Notes under the pieces: generated by a model
The model's database searches: none
The model's input: the letters and a program-made list of their open reading frames with translations, nothing else
What the model was told of the DNA's origin: nothing
Shown: in pieces, positions 8,749 through 16,662 of the stretch
Numbering within the stretch: position 1 is the stretch's first letter
Layout of the letters: every line of letters begins with the position of its first letter
From: Methylobacterium persicinum
GTDB lineage: Bacteria > Pseudomonadota > Alphaproteobacteria > Rhizobiales > Beijerinckiaceae
NCBI RefSeq assembly: GCF_022179525.1
Contig: NZ_BPQX01000026.1
Coordinates: forward strand, 62,001 to 126,000
Direction: 5' to 3'
DNA length: 64,000 bases
Made by a program: the position numbers and the translations under genes

Positions 8749-10353
8749 TCAGAACGGCAGGGCCTTCGGCCGGAAGGTCTTGTACCACACCGCGATCATC
8801 ATCCGGGTGAGGGTGACGGCGGTGATGACGGTGGTGAGGATGCCGAGGATGAACACCACGGCAAAGCCCTTCACCGGGCCGGAGCCCATGAAGAACAGGA
8901 TCAAGGCGGCGATCGCCATGGTCGAGTTCGAATCGATGATGGTCGCGAAGGCCCGGTCGAACCCGGCCTGGAGCGCCGAGATCAGCGAGCGGCCGGCGCG
9001 GCTCTCCTCCCGCATGCGCTCGTAGATCAGCACGTTCGAATCCACCGCGGTGCCGATGGTCAACACGATGCCGGCGATGCCGGGCAGGGTCATTGTGGCC
9101 TCCAGCACCGACATCAGGCCGAGGATCAGGCCGACATGGACCATCAGGGCGATGTTGGCGATGAAGCCGAAGGTCCCGTAGGTCGCGAACATGAAGCAGA
9201 CGACGAGGCCCGCGGCCACCAGGGTCGCGAGCTTGCCCGCCTCGATGGAGTCGCGGCCGAGCCCCGGCCCGACGACCCGGCGCTCGACCACGGTGAACTT
9301 GGCCGGCAGGGCACCGGCCCGGAGCAGCACCGCGAGGTCGTTGGCCTGCTGGACGGTGAAGTTGCCGGTGATCTGGCCAGAGCCGCCGGTGATCGCCGAA
9401 CGGATGACGGGGGCCGAGACCACCTCGTTGTCCAGCACGATGGCCATGGGCCGGCCGATGTTCTCGCTCGTCGCCTGCCCGAAGCGCTGGGCGCCGCGCA
9501 GGTTGAACTTGAAGCTCACCATCGGCTCGTGGGACTGTTGGTCGAAGGCGGGCTGGGCGTCGGTCAGCTCGCCGCCGTCGGCCATCACCCGGCGCTCCAC
9601 CGGCACTTTGGCGCCCTTGCCGTCCTTGGAGGGCAGCATGTCCACATCGCCGCTGGGGCTGTCGGCGAGCATGCGGAATTCGAGCTTGGCGGTGGAGCCG
9701 AGGAGCTTCTCCAACCGCTCGGGGTTCTGCTCACCCGGCACCTGGATGAGGATCCGGTCGGCACCCTGCTGCTGGATGGAGGGCTCGGTCGTGCCCGTGG
9801 AATCGAGGCGGCGGCGGATGACCTCGATGCCCTGGCTCACCGCCCGGCGGGTGCGGTCGGTGACGCCCGCATCGGTGAGGGTCAGGCGGACGAGGCCGCC
9901 CGGCTGCTCGGTGACGTCGAGGGTGCGTGCGCCGGTCTGGCCGATGGAGGTCGCGATGGGCGCGGAGAGGTCGCGCAGCTTCGGCAGCACCTTGGCCCTG
10001 GCCGCGTCGTCGCTGATCTTCACCTGCACGCCCCGCTGCAGGAGCTGGATGCCCCCGTCGGCGCGGACGTTCTCCTGCTGGAGGACCCGGCGGACGTCGT
10101 CGCGCAGGGACTTGGCCTGGGAGGAAATCAGGTCGTTCTGATCGACCTCGAGCAGGAGTTGCGAACCGCCCTGGAGGTCGAGGCCGAGCACGATCGCCCG
10201 GGTCGGGACGATCCAGGCCGGGAACCACGGCGGCAGGCTCGCGAGGAAGCCCTTCCGCTGCTCGGGCGAGAAGAAGCTCGGGATGGCGAGCGCCAGCCCG
10301 ACCAGGATGACCGCGAGGGTCGCGGCGATCTTCGCACGGGAGAAGCGCAACAT
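8749..10353 (-). CDS. secD: Protein translocase subunit SecD
   Basis: Inner-membrane partner of SecF, 534 residues. TM1 is at about residues 8-27. The D1 block LGLDLQGGSQLLLEVD is followed by the large periplasmic domain (P1) to about residue 360. The C-terminal five-helix RND domain contains GTAVDSNVLIYERMREE and FDRAFATIIDSNSTM, conserved in SecD. The gene follows yajC on the same strand after about 93 bp, the classical yajC-secD-secF order, although secF is separated by a repeat. The start ATG gives a normal basic N-terminus before TM1. Confidence 0.96.
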   Translation of the reverse strand: MLRFSRAKIAATLAVILVGLALAIPSFFSPEQRKGFLASLPPWFPAWIVPTRAIVLGLDLQGGSQLLLEVDQNDLISSQAKSLRDDVRRVLQQENVRADGGIQLLQRGVQVKISDDAARAKVLPKLRDLSAPIATSIGQTGARTLDVTEQPGGLVRLTLTDAGVTDRTRRAVSQGIEVIRRRLDSTGTTEPSIQQQGADRILIQVPGEQNPERLEKLLGSTAKLEFRMLADSPSGDVDMLPSKDGKGAKVPVERRVMADGGELTDAQPAFDQQSHEPMVSFKFNLRGAQRFGQATSENIGRPMAIVLDNEVVSAPVIRSAITGGSGQITGNFTVQQANDLAVLLRAGALPAKFTVVERRVVGPGLGRDSIEAGKLATLVAAGLVVCFMFATYGTFGFIANIALMVHVGLILGLMSVLEATMTLPGIAGIVLTIGTAVDSNVLIYERMREESRAGRSLISALQAGFDRAFATIIDSNSTMAIAALILFFMGSGPVKGFAVVFILGILTTVITAVTLTRMMIAVWYKTFRPKALPF

Positions 10354-10446
10354 CGTGGATCGTTTCTTTCGACTGGACGGCGGGTTGCGCCGCCCGCCTC
10401 ATGTGATGCGTGAGCAGTTTCGGGGCGGGCCCGGAAACGGCCCTCG

Positions 10447-10785
10447 TCAGGCCGCCTTGACCGGCCCGCCCTTGGCGCGGACCTCGGAGATCATCGAGCG
10501 CACCACCCGGACGCGGACGTTCTGGGCGATCTCGACCTCGATCTCGGGCTGGTCGTCCTGCGCCTTCACCACCCGGCCGACCAAGCCGCCATTGGTGACG
10601 ATGGTGTCGTCCCGGCGCACGGCCTTGATCAGCGCCTGGTGATCCTTGACCCGCCTCTGCTGCGGCCGGAGGATCAGGAAGTACATGATCACGAAGATCA
10701 GGACGAAGGGGATCACCTGGAAGGCGATCTCCGCTCCACCGGCGGCGGTCGCGCCGGCCCCTTGCGCGAAGGCGGGGGTGATCAA
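10447..10785 (-). CDS. yajC: Preprotein translocase subunit YajC
   Basis: Single-span inner-membrane protein, 112 residues, accessory to SecDF. Starting at TTG (10783-10785) gives (M)ITPAFAQGAG, the typical YajC N-terminus. The TM helix is FQVIPFVLIFVIMYFLILRP, then QQRRVKDHQALI and the cytoplasmic DTIVTNGGLVGRVVK domain. AGGAG lies 7 nt upstream of the TTG on the coding strand. The nearby ATG (10790-10792) opens a different reading frame that has no YajC similarity, so the TTG start is well supported. The frame is open further upstream but that part is arginine-rich and non-homologous. Confidence 0.93.
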   Translation of the reverse strand: MITPAFAQGAGATAAGGAEIAFQVIPFVLIFVIMYFLILRPQQRRVKDHQALIKAVRRDDTIVTNGGLVGRVVKAQDDQPEIEVEIAQNVRVRVVRSMISEVRAKGGPVKAA

Positions 10786-11008
10786 CGAGCATCTCCTGCG
10801 TATGGAAGGCCGGCCCGCCACCCGCCCGCGATGCCGGACACGGCGTCGTCTGAGCGGCCGAGGGGCCCGGCGGAAAGCGCGCGGACTATAGCCAGCGACT
10901 TCCCGAAAGCAACGGCCCTCCCTTGGCGGGGCGTCGCTTTCTCCGGTGCAGGGATGGGGGAACGGGCCCGGGCGGCGGTACAAAACGCCACGGGCGGGCC
11001 GGGCGGCG

Positions 11009-11506
11009 TCAGAGCGCGATCATCGCCCGCACGTGCCGCAGCCAGCGCAGGGGCGCTTCGGCCGAGGCGGAACCGCGATGCTTCAGGATCGCGGATTTCA
11101 GCAACTCCTTCGGCACCTCCCAGGTTTGGACGGCGCCGGCCGGGAAATGGGCCACGTCCCCCGGCGTGAGGTGATGGCGCGTGCCGTCGGCGTCGGTCAC
11201 GAAGACCTCGCCCTTCAGGATGGTGACGATCTCGTCGGACCGGTGAGTCCAGCGGAAGGTGCCCGCCGTGGTCCGCCACAGGAAGACCTGCGCGTCGTGG
11301 TCCTCCGTCCGCGAGACCTCCACGGCCTCGGCCACGGGATTGCCCGACACGATCCACTCCGCCGGGATCGGCGAAGGCCGGAACACGGCCGAATGCGGCG
11401 TGACGGCCGTGCTCGCCAGGGAGCGGTTGTCCTCGTACAGGCTGATTTCCGCGTAGGCGCCGAACGCGGCGGCGGCCAGCAAAGCGGCTGCGAAAACTCT
11501 CTTCAC
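11009..11506 (-). CDS. Cupin domain protein with signal peptide
   Basis: A 165-residue protein if started at GTG 11504-11506, which gives a clean export signal (VKRVFAAALLAAAAFGAYA). The mature part is one cupin barrel of the Cupin_3 (DUF861) type. The blocks are WRTTAGTFRWTHRSDEIVTIL, GEVFVTDADGTRHHLTPGD and VAHFPAGAVQTWEVP. The usual metal-binding positions are partly kept (H in RWTHRSDE), suggesting a periplasmic binding or enzymatic role that cannot be named. The frame is open for another 57 codons upstream, but that stretch is arginine-rich and lacks similarity. No operon partner is obvious. Confidence 0.75.
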   Translation of the reverse strand: MKRVFAAALLAAAAFGAYAEISLYEDNRSLASTAVTPHSAVFRPSPIPAEWIVSGNPVAEAVEVSRTEDHDAQVFLWRTTAGTFRWTHRSDEIVTILKGEVFVTDADGTRHHLTPGDVAHFPAGAVQTWEVPKELLKSAILKHRGSASAEAPLRWLRHVRAMIAL

Positions 11507-11720
11507 GGCCCGTTCCAACCTCGGTCGGAAACGTTCTGCAACAGAACGATCAGCACTGGCCAGTACGACCCGCTTCCGGGCGAACAGCGAAGACGCCGCA
11601 TCCCTCGGTTTCAGGGCGTATCGTGAATCGTTCACCAATCGAATGGCGGCCGATTGACGGACATGACCTGAGAGCATTTTCGGGAAGCGTTGGATCGCCT
11701 CCCCTCCGGTGCCGCCTCTC

Positions 11721-11812
11721 CGTCTTTGCGGGCGTCAGCGAAGCAATCCAGGGCTGCGGGACCTCTCAGGATGGGGCGGATCCCTGGGTTGCTTCGCTAC
11801 GCTCGCAATGAC
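11721..11812. repeat. Family C inverted repeat, copy 1
   Basis: A repeat of about 92 nt whose arms read CGTCTTTGCG...AGCGAAGCAATCCAGGG and CCCTGGGTTGCTTCGC...GCTCGCAATGAC. It lies in the 342-bp gap (11507-11848) between the DUF2778 gene and the cupin gene, both on the minus strand. I see no gene in the rest of that gap. Confidence 0.85.
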
Positions 11813-11848
11813 CGTGGAGGTGGTGATCCCTGGATGACAGAAAACGCG

Positions 11849-12976
11849 CTAGCGGCCACTCCGGGACGCGAGATCGATCCGGGCCGAGCGGTTCCCGGCG
11901 ACGACGACCAGCCGGCGGACCTCGCCCCGTAGGAAGGCGCGCAGGAAGCGGTCGTAGTCCCGGAAGACGACGCAGCCGTTCGAGGCGCCGGGCTGTGCCC
12001 GCAGCATGTAGGTGTGGGCCAGGATGCCGTCGCGGCCGTGGATCGCAGAGCTGCCGCCGATGGGGTTCAGGCGGATCGCCCGGACGCCGTGGAACAGGGT
12101 CCCCCTCTCGGTCATGTCGTAGGTGCCGGGCGGGGTCGCGCCGCGCATCCGCACATGCACGTAACGCGGATCATCCATCAGGTCGCCATAGCCGGAATGG
12201 GCCTCCAGAACCTCGCCGCTCGGCAGGGTCACGGTGCTGGCGCTGATGTCGTAGACCGCCACGCCCTCGGACAGGCTCTCCGTGGCGGACGGGCCGAGGC
12301 GGGGCCGGGGCGCGGCCACCGAGTCGGGGTTGGCATAGGCCAACGCCCGCGTGCCGGACTGTCCGCCCGTCTGGCCCGGCGCATCCGCGGCGCCGCCGCC
12401 GAACAGGCGTTCCAGGAAGGACGGCTCCTCCGCGATGGCGGCGCGGAACACGTCCCGGGTCGCGGGCAGGGCCCGGCGGGCCGCCACCCGCACGGGCGCG
12501 GCGGAGGCGGGGGCCGCCATCCGCACCGCCTCCGCCAGCCCGGCCGGGCGCCGGACGGGGAGGGGCACGAGGGTCGGCTCGGCCGAGGCGACGCGGCGGG
12601 GCTGCACCGGGGCGGCAGCGGGCGTCATGGCGGGGGCGGCCGGGGGAGGGGAGGCTTCCGCGACCAGGGACGGCCGCAGGTCCGGCACCATCGTGTTGAG
12701 GGCCAGGACGGGCAGATCGCGGACGAAGCCGCCGGACGTGGCGGCGCCGAGGACCGGGGCCGGATCGAACATGAAGGCGAGGTCGGCCCGCGGCCGGCGC
12801 GCCGGCAGGTTTGCGGAGGCTTGGGCCTCCTCCAACGCGGAGGAGAGACGCAGATCCTGCCCGTGGGGCCGGTTCAGGACCGTCCAGCCCGCCGCCGCGA
12901 GGGCGGTGAGGCAGGCGAGGGCCGGCAGGGGCGAGCGCCGCGAACGGGTGCGGCGGGCATGCGCGATGCTGGACAT
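11849..12976 (-). CDS. DUF2778 (Tlde1-type L,D-transpeptidase-like) protein
   Basis: Protein of 375 residues with an N-terminal TM/signal anchor (LPALACLTALAAAGWTVLN), a long Pro/Ala-rich linker (about residues 60-230), and a C-terminal DUF2778 domain. The domain shows VAVYDISASTVTLPSGEVLEA, PPGTYDMTERGTLFHGVRAIR, IHGRDGILAHTYML and the catalytic-type block GASNGCVVFRDYDRFLRAF. The His and Cys in the last two match the L,D-transpeptidase-like active site of DUF2778/Tlde1 enzymes, which act on peptidoglycan. It is anchored and therefore more likely a housekeeping wall enzyme than a secreted effector. An ATG at 12976 was chosen over a GTG six codons upstream. TTAACC-like motifs lie about 120 bp upstream. 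Confidence 0.83.
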   Translation of the reverse strand: MSSIAHARRTRSRRSPLPALACLTALAAAGWTVLNRPHGQDLRLSSALEEAQASANLPARRPRADLAFMFDPAPVLGAATSGGFVRDLPVLALNTMVPDLRPSLVAEASPPPAAPAMTPAAAPVQPRRVASAEPTLVPLPVRRPAGLAEAVRMAAPASAAPVRVAARRALPATRDVFRAAIAEEPSFLERLFGGGAADAPGQTGGQSGTRALAYANPDSVAAPRPRLGPSATESLSEGVAVYDISASTVTLPSGEVLEAHSGYGDLMDDPRYVHVRMRGATPPGTYDMTERGTLFHGVRAIRLNPIGGSSAIHGRDGILAHTYMLRAQPGASNGCVVFRDYDRFLRAFLRGEVRRLVVVAGNRSARIDLASRSGR

Positions 12977-13165
12977 GATGAGACTGGGCCCCACTCGCCC
13001 CGCCGGGCAGCCGCCGCCCTTCGCCGCGGAACGGGTCCGCGGTCGTCGGCCGGGCGGGCCGGATCACCCGTCTGGGAAAAATCAACCGTGGCCATTAAAC
13101 GGGCGTCAGGGTTAATCTCCGGCTAAGGCCGGGCGACATTCTCCCGCCGGGCGCCGCGCCACCCT

Positions 13166-14470
13166 TCAACCCTCCATCGGACCGTGGCGGTGGGCGACGT
13201 AGAGGCACAGGGCCGCCACGGGCAGGCCGATCAGCGACGTGCCGACGAAGAACAGCGGGAAGCCGGTGGCCTCGATGACGAAGCCCGAGAGCCCGGCGAG
13301 CAGGCTGCCGGGCAGGGCGCAGAGGGAGGTGAGCAGGGCGTACTGGCTCGCCGCGTGCTGCGAGTCGGCGAGCCGCGACATGTAGGTGATGAGCACGATG
13401 GACGCGAAGGCGTAGGCGAAGCCGTCGATCCCGACGCTCATCGCGAAGGTCCAGAAGGCGGCGCCCCCGTGGCCGCCGTGCCATGCGAGATAGGCCAGCG
13501 AGAGGTGCGAGGCGGAGGCCGCCACCGTCCCGAACAGCAGGCTCGCCATCATGCCGATCCGCGGGATGATGGCGCTGGCCAGGAATGTGCCGCCCAGCGC
13601 GATCCAGAAGCCGAACAGCTTGGTCACGGTGGCGATGTCGGTGTTCGAGTAGCCGAGATGCTTGAACAGGGGGATCGCCATGGCGCTCGACACGTAGCCC
13701 GGCATCCGGAAACCCGCGACGAGCAGCAGCACCGGCACGGCCAGGGGCCCGAGGCGGCCGATCAGGTCGCGGATCGGCGCCCAGATCGTCTCGACGAGGC
13801 CGGCCCGGCTCGGCTGCCCCTCGGTAGAGGGCTCCGGGGCCATCAGCGCGGCGACGGTGCCCGGCGCCATCAGCGCGGCCATGCACAGATAGGCCGCCCG
13901 CCAGCCATAGGCGTCCGCGAGGTAGAGGGCGCCCGCCCCCGCCGCGAGGTTGCCGCAGCGGTAGCCGATCTCCGCCCAGGAGGACATCAGCGCCTGCCGT
14001 TCCACGGGGGCGACGGCGATGCGCCAGCCATCGACCACGATGTCCTGGGTCGCCCCGGCGACGCCCAGTGCCAGGGAGAAGGCGACGGTCCAGGCGAGCC
14101 AGTGGGCGGGGTCGCCGAAGGCCACCCCCGCCAGGGCCGCCGCCACCGCGATCTGCGCGGCGACGATCCATCCCCGCCGCCGGCCGATCAGCCGGCCGAG
14201 GAGGGGCGGATCGTAGCGGTCGAGGAACGGTGCCCAGAGGAACTTGAACTTGTAGGCGATGGTGAGTTCGCTCATCAGGCCGATGGTCGCGAGCGGCACC
14301 TTGGCCTCGCTCAGCCAGGCCGACTGGGTCGCGTAGACCAGCAGGAACGGCATTCCCTGCGCGAAGCCCAGGCCCAGCACCGCCGCGACGCGGATATCGG
14401 TGAACAGGGGCGTGAACAGACCCGGCCTGTCCGCCCCCGCCGGGGCTCCGGCCCGCACCGAATCCGCCAT
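13166..14470 (-). CDS. AmpG-like MFS transporter
   Basis: Twelve-helix major facilitator transporter, 434 residues, of the AmpG type (uptake of anhydromuropeptides across the inner membrane in peptidoglycan recycling). Diagnostic blocks are LGFAQGMPFLLVYATQSAWL in TM1, YKFKFLWAPFLDRYDPP in TM2, and GATQDIVVDGWRIA in TM4-5. Later helices contain GIDGFAYAFASIVLITYMSR and YALLTSLCALPGSLLAG. ATG 14470 was chosen because GGAGG lies at correct spacing; an ATG 18 codons further upstream is possible. It neighbours a peptidoglycan-type enzyme (DUF2778) on the same strand, which fits a cell-wall theme. Confidence 0.88.
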   Translation of the reverse strand: MADSVRAGAPAGADRPGLFTPLFTDIRVAAVLGLGFAQGMPFLLVYATQSAWLSEAKVPLATIGLMSELTIAYKFKFLWAPFLDRYDPPLLGRLIGRRRGWIVAAQIAVAAALAGVAFGDPAHWLAWTVAFSLALGVAGATQDIVVDGWRIAVAPVERQALMSSWAEIGYRCGNLAAGAGALYLADAYGWRAAYLCMAALMAPGTVAALMAPEPSTEGQPSRAGLVETIWAPIRDLIGRLGPLAVPVLLLVAGFRMPGYVSSAMAIPLFKHLGYSNTDIATVTKLFGFWIALGGTFLASAIIPRIGMMASLLFGTVAASASHLSLAYLAWHGGHGGAAFWTFAMSVGIDGFAYAFASIVLITYMSRLADSQHAASQYALLTSLCALPGSLLAGLSGFVIEATGFPLFFVGTSLIGLPVAALCLYVAHRHGPMEG

Positions 14471-14574
14471 CGCACCGCCTCCGCCTGACGGCGCGACAGA
14501 GCCAGAGTCAGCGCGGCGTGGCAACGCTTGGTGGCAGTACTTGGGCTTGGTGGCAGTACTTGGGGTGGGGCGTC

Positions 14575-14913
14575 CTACCCGTCGAGGCGCATGGCCGCCC
14601 GGAGGACGCGGGTCACGTCGTCCATCGCCGTCTCCTCGGTGCCTTCGACCCGGGCGGCGATGCGGACTCCCACGGCGACGTGCTGGGCGATGATCGCCAG
14701 GGCGACCTCCCGCAGGGCCGCGCTCATGGCGTTGATCTGCTGGACCTCGTCCAGGCAGTAGCGGTCCTCTTCGATCATCTTGCGCAGGCCGCGGACCTGC
14801 CCTTCGATCCGGTTCAGACGCTGCACCAGGGGCCGCTTGGCCTCCTCGCTGCGGGTCAGGAGGATCCGGTCGCCGACGACGTTGCCTTCGACGTGCTCGT
14901 CGGTCGAACCCAC
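14575..14913 (-). CDS. CsoR/RcnR/FrmR-family transcriptional regulator
   Basis: All-helical metal- or formaldehyde-responsive repressor family (DUF156), 112 residues from GTG 14911-14913, which has AAGGAG 8 nt upstream. The core is RLNRIEGQVRGLRKMIEED, then RYCLDEVQQINAMSAALREV and the helix with IIAQHVAVG. Cys53 and His78 align with the first two CsoR ligands (25 residues apart). The third position, four residues after His, is Gly82 instead of Cys or His. The Cu(I) site of CsoR is thus incomplete and the sensor may respond to something else, for example aldehyde as in FrmR. It lies 111 bp downstream of a manganese catalase preceded by a CsoR-type operator, suggesting autoregulation. Confidence 0.88.
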   Translation of the reverse strand: MGSTDEHVEGNVVGDRILLTRSEEAKRPLVQRLNRIEGQVRGLRKMIEEDRYCLDEVQQINAMSAALREVALAIIAQHVAVGVRIAARVEGTEETAMDDVTRVLRAAMRLDG

Positions 14914-15024
14914 CGTTTCCGCTCCTTCGAACTTTGGTCTCCGATCATATAGGACGGCAATCGTTGCGGAACGGTCCATGGACCCGCCGCCCGGATGGTC
15001 GGGCGGCGGGCCGTGAAAGCCGGC

Positions 15025-15879
15025 TTACATCTGCTCGACTTGCGCGCCGCTGTCGGGGCGGGCCGGGCTGAGGACCGGCTCCTCGCCCATCGGCTTGTTC
15101 TTGAACACGCTGTAGGTGCCCTTGCCGTCAAGCGACGGACCCTGCGTCCAGCGTCCGCCCTCCGGCGCCGTGCCGTCGACGGTGCTGACGTAGAAGTTGT
15201 AGGCGTTCGCGCTGTCCTCCTTCTCCTGGGGGAAGGAGTTCGGGATCGGCAGGGCGCCCTTGTAGCCGCCGAGCTCCTCGATCACCGCCAGCCATTGCTG
15301 CTGGTGCATGGTGTCGCGGGCGATCATGAAGTGCAGCATGTCCTTCATGCCGGCATCGTGGGCGGCGTTATAGAGGCGCACCGCAAGCACCCGGCCGGTG
15401 CTCTCGGCCGCCACGTTGCAGTACATGTCCGCCGCGAGGTTCCCGCTGGCGTAGATATGGCTCATGTCGAAGGGCACGCCCTCGCAGTTGGCCGGGAACG
15501 CGGCCATGCCCGTCGAGAGAACGTGCCGGTGGAGCATGCCCTCGATCGTATGGCGGGCATTGCCCCCGCCCATCACGGCACCGACCACGCCGTCGGCCGC
15601 GCCTTCCTCCTGCAGGGTCGCCGGGGCGTTCTCCAGGTTCAGGGCGACGGCGGTCGCCAGCATCTCGATATGGCCCATCTCCTCGGTGGCGGTGTTGAGG
15701 AGCATGTCGCGGTACTTGGTCGTCGGCCCCCGAGCGCCCCAGCCCTGGAAGAAGTACTGCATGCACACCCGGATCTCACCCTCGATGCCGCCGATGGCCT
15801 GCTGAAGCATGCGGGCATAGATCGGATCGGGGTTCTCGACCTTCACGGGATACTGAAGGCGCTTGTCGACGTAGAACAT
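15025..15879 (-). CDS. Manganese catalase family protein
   Basis: Ferritin-fold dimanganese catalase-like protein, 284 residues, which would disproportionate hydrogen peroxide. The metal ligands are visible: Glu in GGIEGEIRVCMQYFFQ (helix 1), EExxH in NTATEEMGHIEMLA (helix 2), Glu in CNVAAESTGRVLAVR (helix 3) and His in ARDTMHQQQWLAVIE (helix 4). The N-terminus MFYVDKRLQYPV is typical of the family. No signal peptide, so cytoplasmic. The promoter region contains a 17-bp CsoR-type palindrome 39-55 bp upstream of the start. The downstream gene is a CsoR-family regulator on the same strand. Confidence 0.93.
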   Translation of the reverse strand: MFYVDKRLQYPVKVENPDPIYARMLQQAIGGIEGEIRVCMQYFFQGWGARGPTTKYRDMLLNTATEEMGHIEMLATAVALNLENAPATLQEEGAADGVVGAVMGGGNARHTIEGMLHRHVLSTGMAAFPANCEGVPFDMSHIYASGNLAADMYCNVAAESTGRVLAVRLYNAAHDAGMKDMLHFMIARDTMHQQQWLAVIEELGGYKGALPIPNSFPQEKEDSANAYNFYVSTVDGTAPEGGRWTQGPSLDGKGTYSVFKNKPMGEEPVLSPARPDSGAQVEQM

Positions 15880-15917
15880 GGGGAGGCTCTCCCTGCGAAC
15901 CGAGTAGGACGCCGGCT

Positions 15918-15934
15918 ATACTCCCAGGGGGTAT
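15918..15934. promoter_or_regulatory. CsoR/RcnR-type operator
   Basis: The 17-bp near-palindrome ATACTCCCAGGGGGTAT is centred on A15926, with one mismatch between its arms. It has the G/C-tract flanked by AT ends that CsoR, RcnR and FrmR repressors recognise. It lies 39-55 bp upstream of the manganese catalase start, where it would cover a promoter. The CsoR-family gene downstream in the same transcript is the obvious ligand-responsive repressor. Confidence 0.72.
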
Positions 15935-16039
15935 GCGTCGGTCCTGTGTGGTGAACCTCGCGGATCGGGGAAGGTTCTGTGCGCCGGGGAGAAAAGCAGG
16001 GGGGATTTTTCTTTCCTTTCACCTCCTTCCACCCCTCTT

Positions 16040-16145
16040 CCTCATCCTGAGGTGCGGCGAAGCCGCCTCGAAGGAGGGCTCTAGACGCCTCTGCGATCCC
16101 TGGAGGCCTCCTTCGAGGCCTCCGCTCCGGCGCCTCAGGATGAGG
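16040..16145. repeat. Family B long inverted repeat, copy 2
   Basis: Bounded by CCTCATCCTGAGG (16040-16052) and CCTCAGGATGAGG (16133-16145). The inner arms contain CCTCGAAGGAGG and CCTCCTTCGAGG, and the centre shares GCGATCCCTGGAG with copy 3. It overlaps the last codons and stop of the GIY-YIG gene and is in the same orientation as copy 3. Confidence 0.9.
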
Positions 16146-16455
16146 GGGGTGATGGGGAATGACGTCGTGCGGTCGGGCGTTTGGCCAGCGTTTGGAGAGT
16201 GCCCCAATCGCCTGCGATCAGAGCCTCTTTCTTGGCTCGGCTCCAGCCCTTGATCCGTCGCTCTGCGGCGATGGCATCGGTGATCCGGTCGAACGGCTCG
16301 GCGTAGACGAGGGTCACAGGCCGGCGTTTGCTCGTGTAACCCTCGTACGTCCCCGCCTGATGCTCGTTCAGACGCCGGTCAAGGCTCTCACCGCGGGCCG
16401 AACCGACATAATAGCTGCCGTCCGCGCAGCGCAGAATGTACACGAAGGCGACCAT
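16135..16455 (-). CDS. GIY-YIG nuclease family protein
   Basis: Small single-domain GIY-YIG endonuclease-like protein, 106 residues. The motif region reads FVYILRCADGSYYVGSA (Y-I-L ... Y-Y-V-G), followed by the conserved Arg helix LDRRLNEHQAGTYEGYTSKR. Next come RPVTLVYAEPFD and AERRIKGWSRAKKEALI, which match stand-alone YhbQ/UPF0213-like proteins. ATG 16455 starts MVAFVYILR; upstream codons run into a family B repeat and are not part of the gene. The last residues and the stop codon are encoded by the other family B copy. The gene is thus bracketed by two direct copies of the same repeat, suggesting joint mobilisation or a functional link. Confidence 0.88.
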   Translation of the reverse strand: MVAFVYILRCADGSYYVGSARGESLDRRLNEHQAGTYEGYTSKRRPVTLVYAEPFDRITDAIAAERRIKGWSRAKKEALIAGDWGTLQTLAKRPTARRHSPSPPSS

Positions 16456-16517
16456 AGCCCGATTCGTCCGATCACAGGACGAAAAGCTTAGCACCTGCCG
16501 CTTCTTCTTATTCCCCC

Positions 16518-16626
16518 CCTCATCCTGAGGTGCCCGCTGCAAGCGGGCCTCGAAGGAGGGCTCCAGAAAGCATTGCGATCCCTGGAGCCCTCCTTCGAGG
16601 CTGCTTCGCAGCACCTCAGGATGAGG
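16518..16626. repeat. Family B long inverted repeat, copy 3
   Basis: Bounded by CCTCATCCTGAGG (16518-16530) and CCTCAGGATGAGG (16614-16626), with inner arms CCTCGAAGGAGGGCTCCAG and CTGGAGCCCTCCTTCGAGG. It begins about 60 bp upstream of the GIY-YIG start and ends about 37 bp before the mfd stop codon. It is a direct repeat of copy 2. Confidence 0.9.
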
Positions 16627-16662
16627 GGACTTATGGGAGGGAACAGTGCGTCGCCCTGTCCC

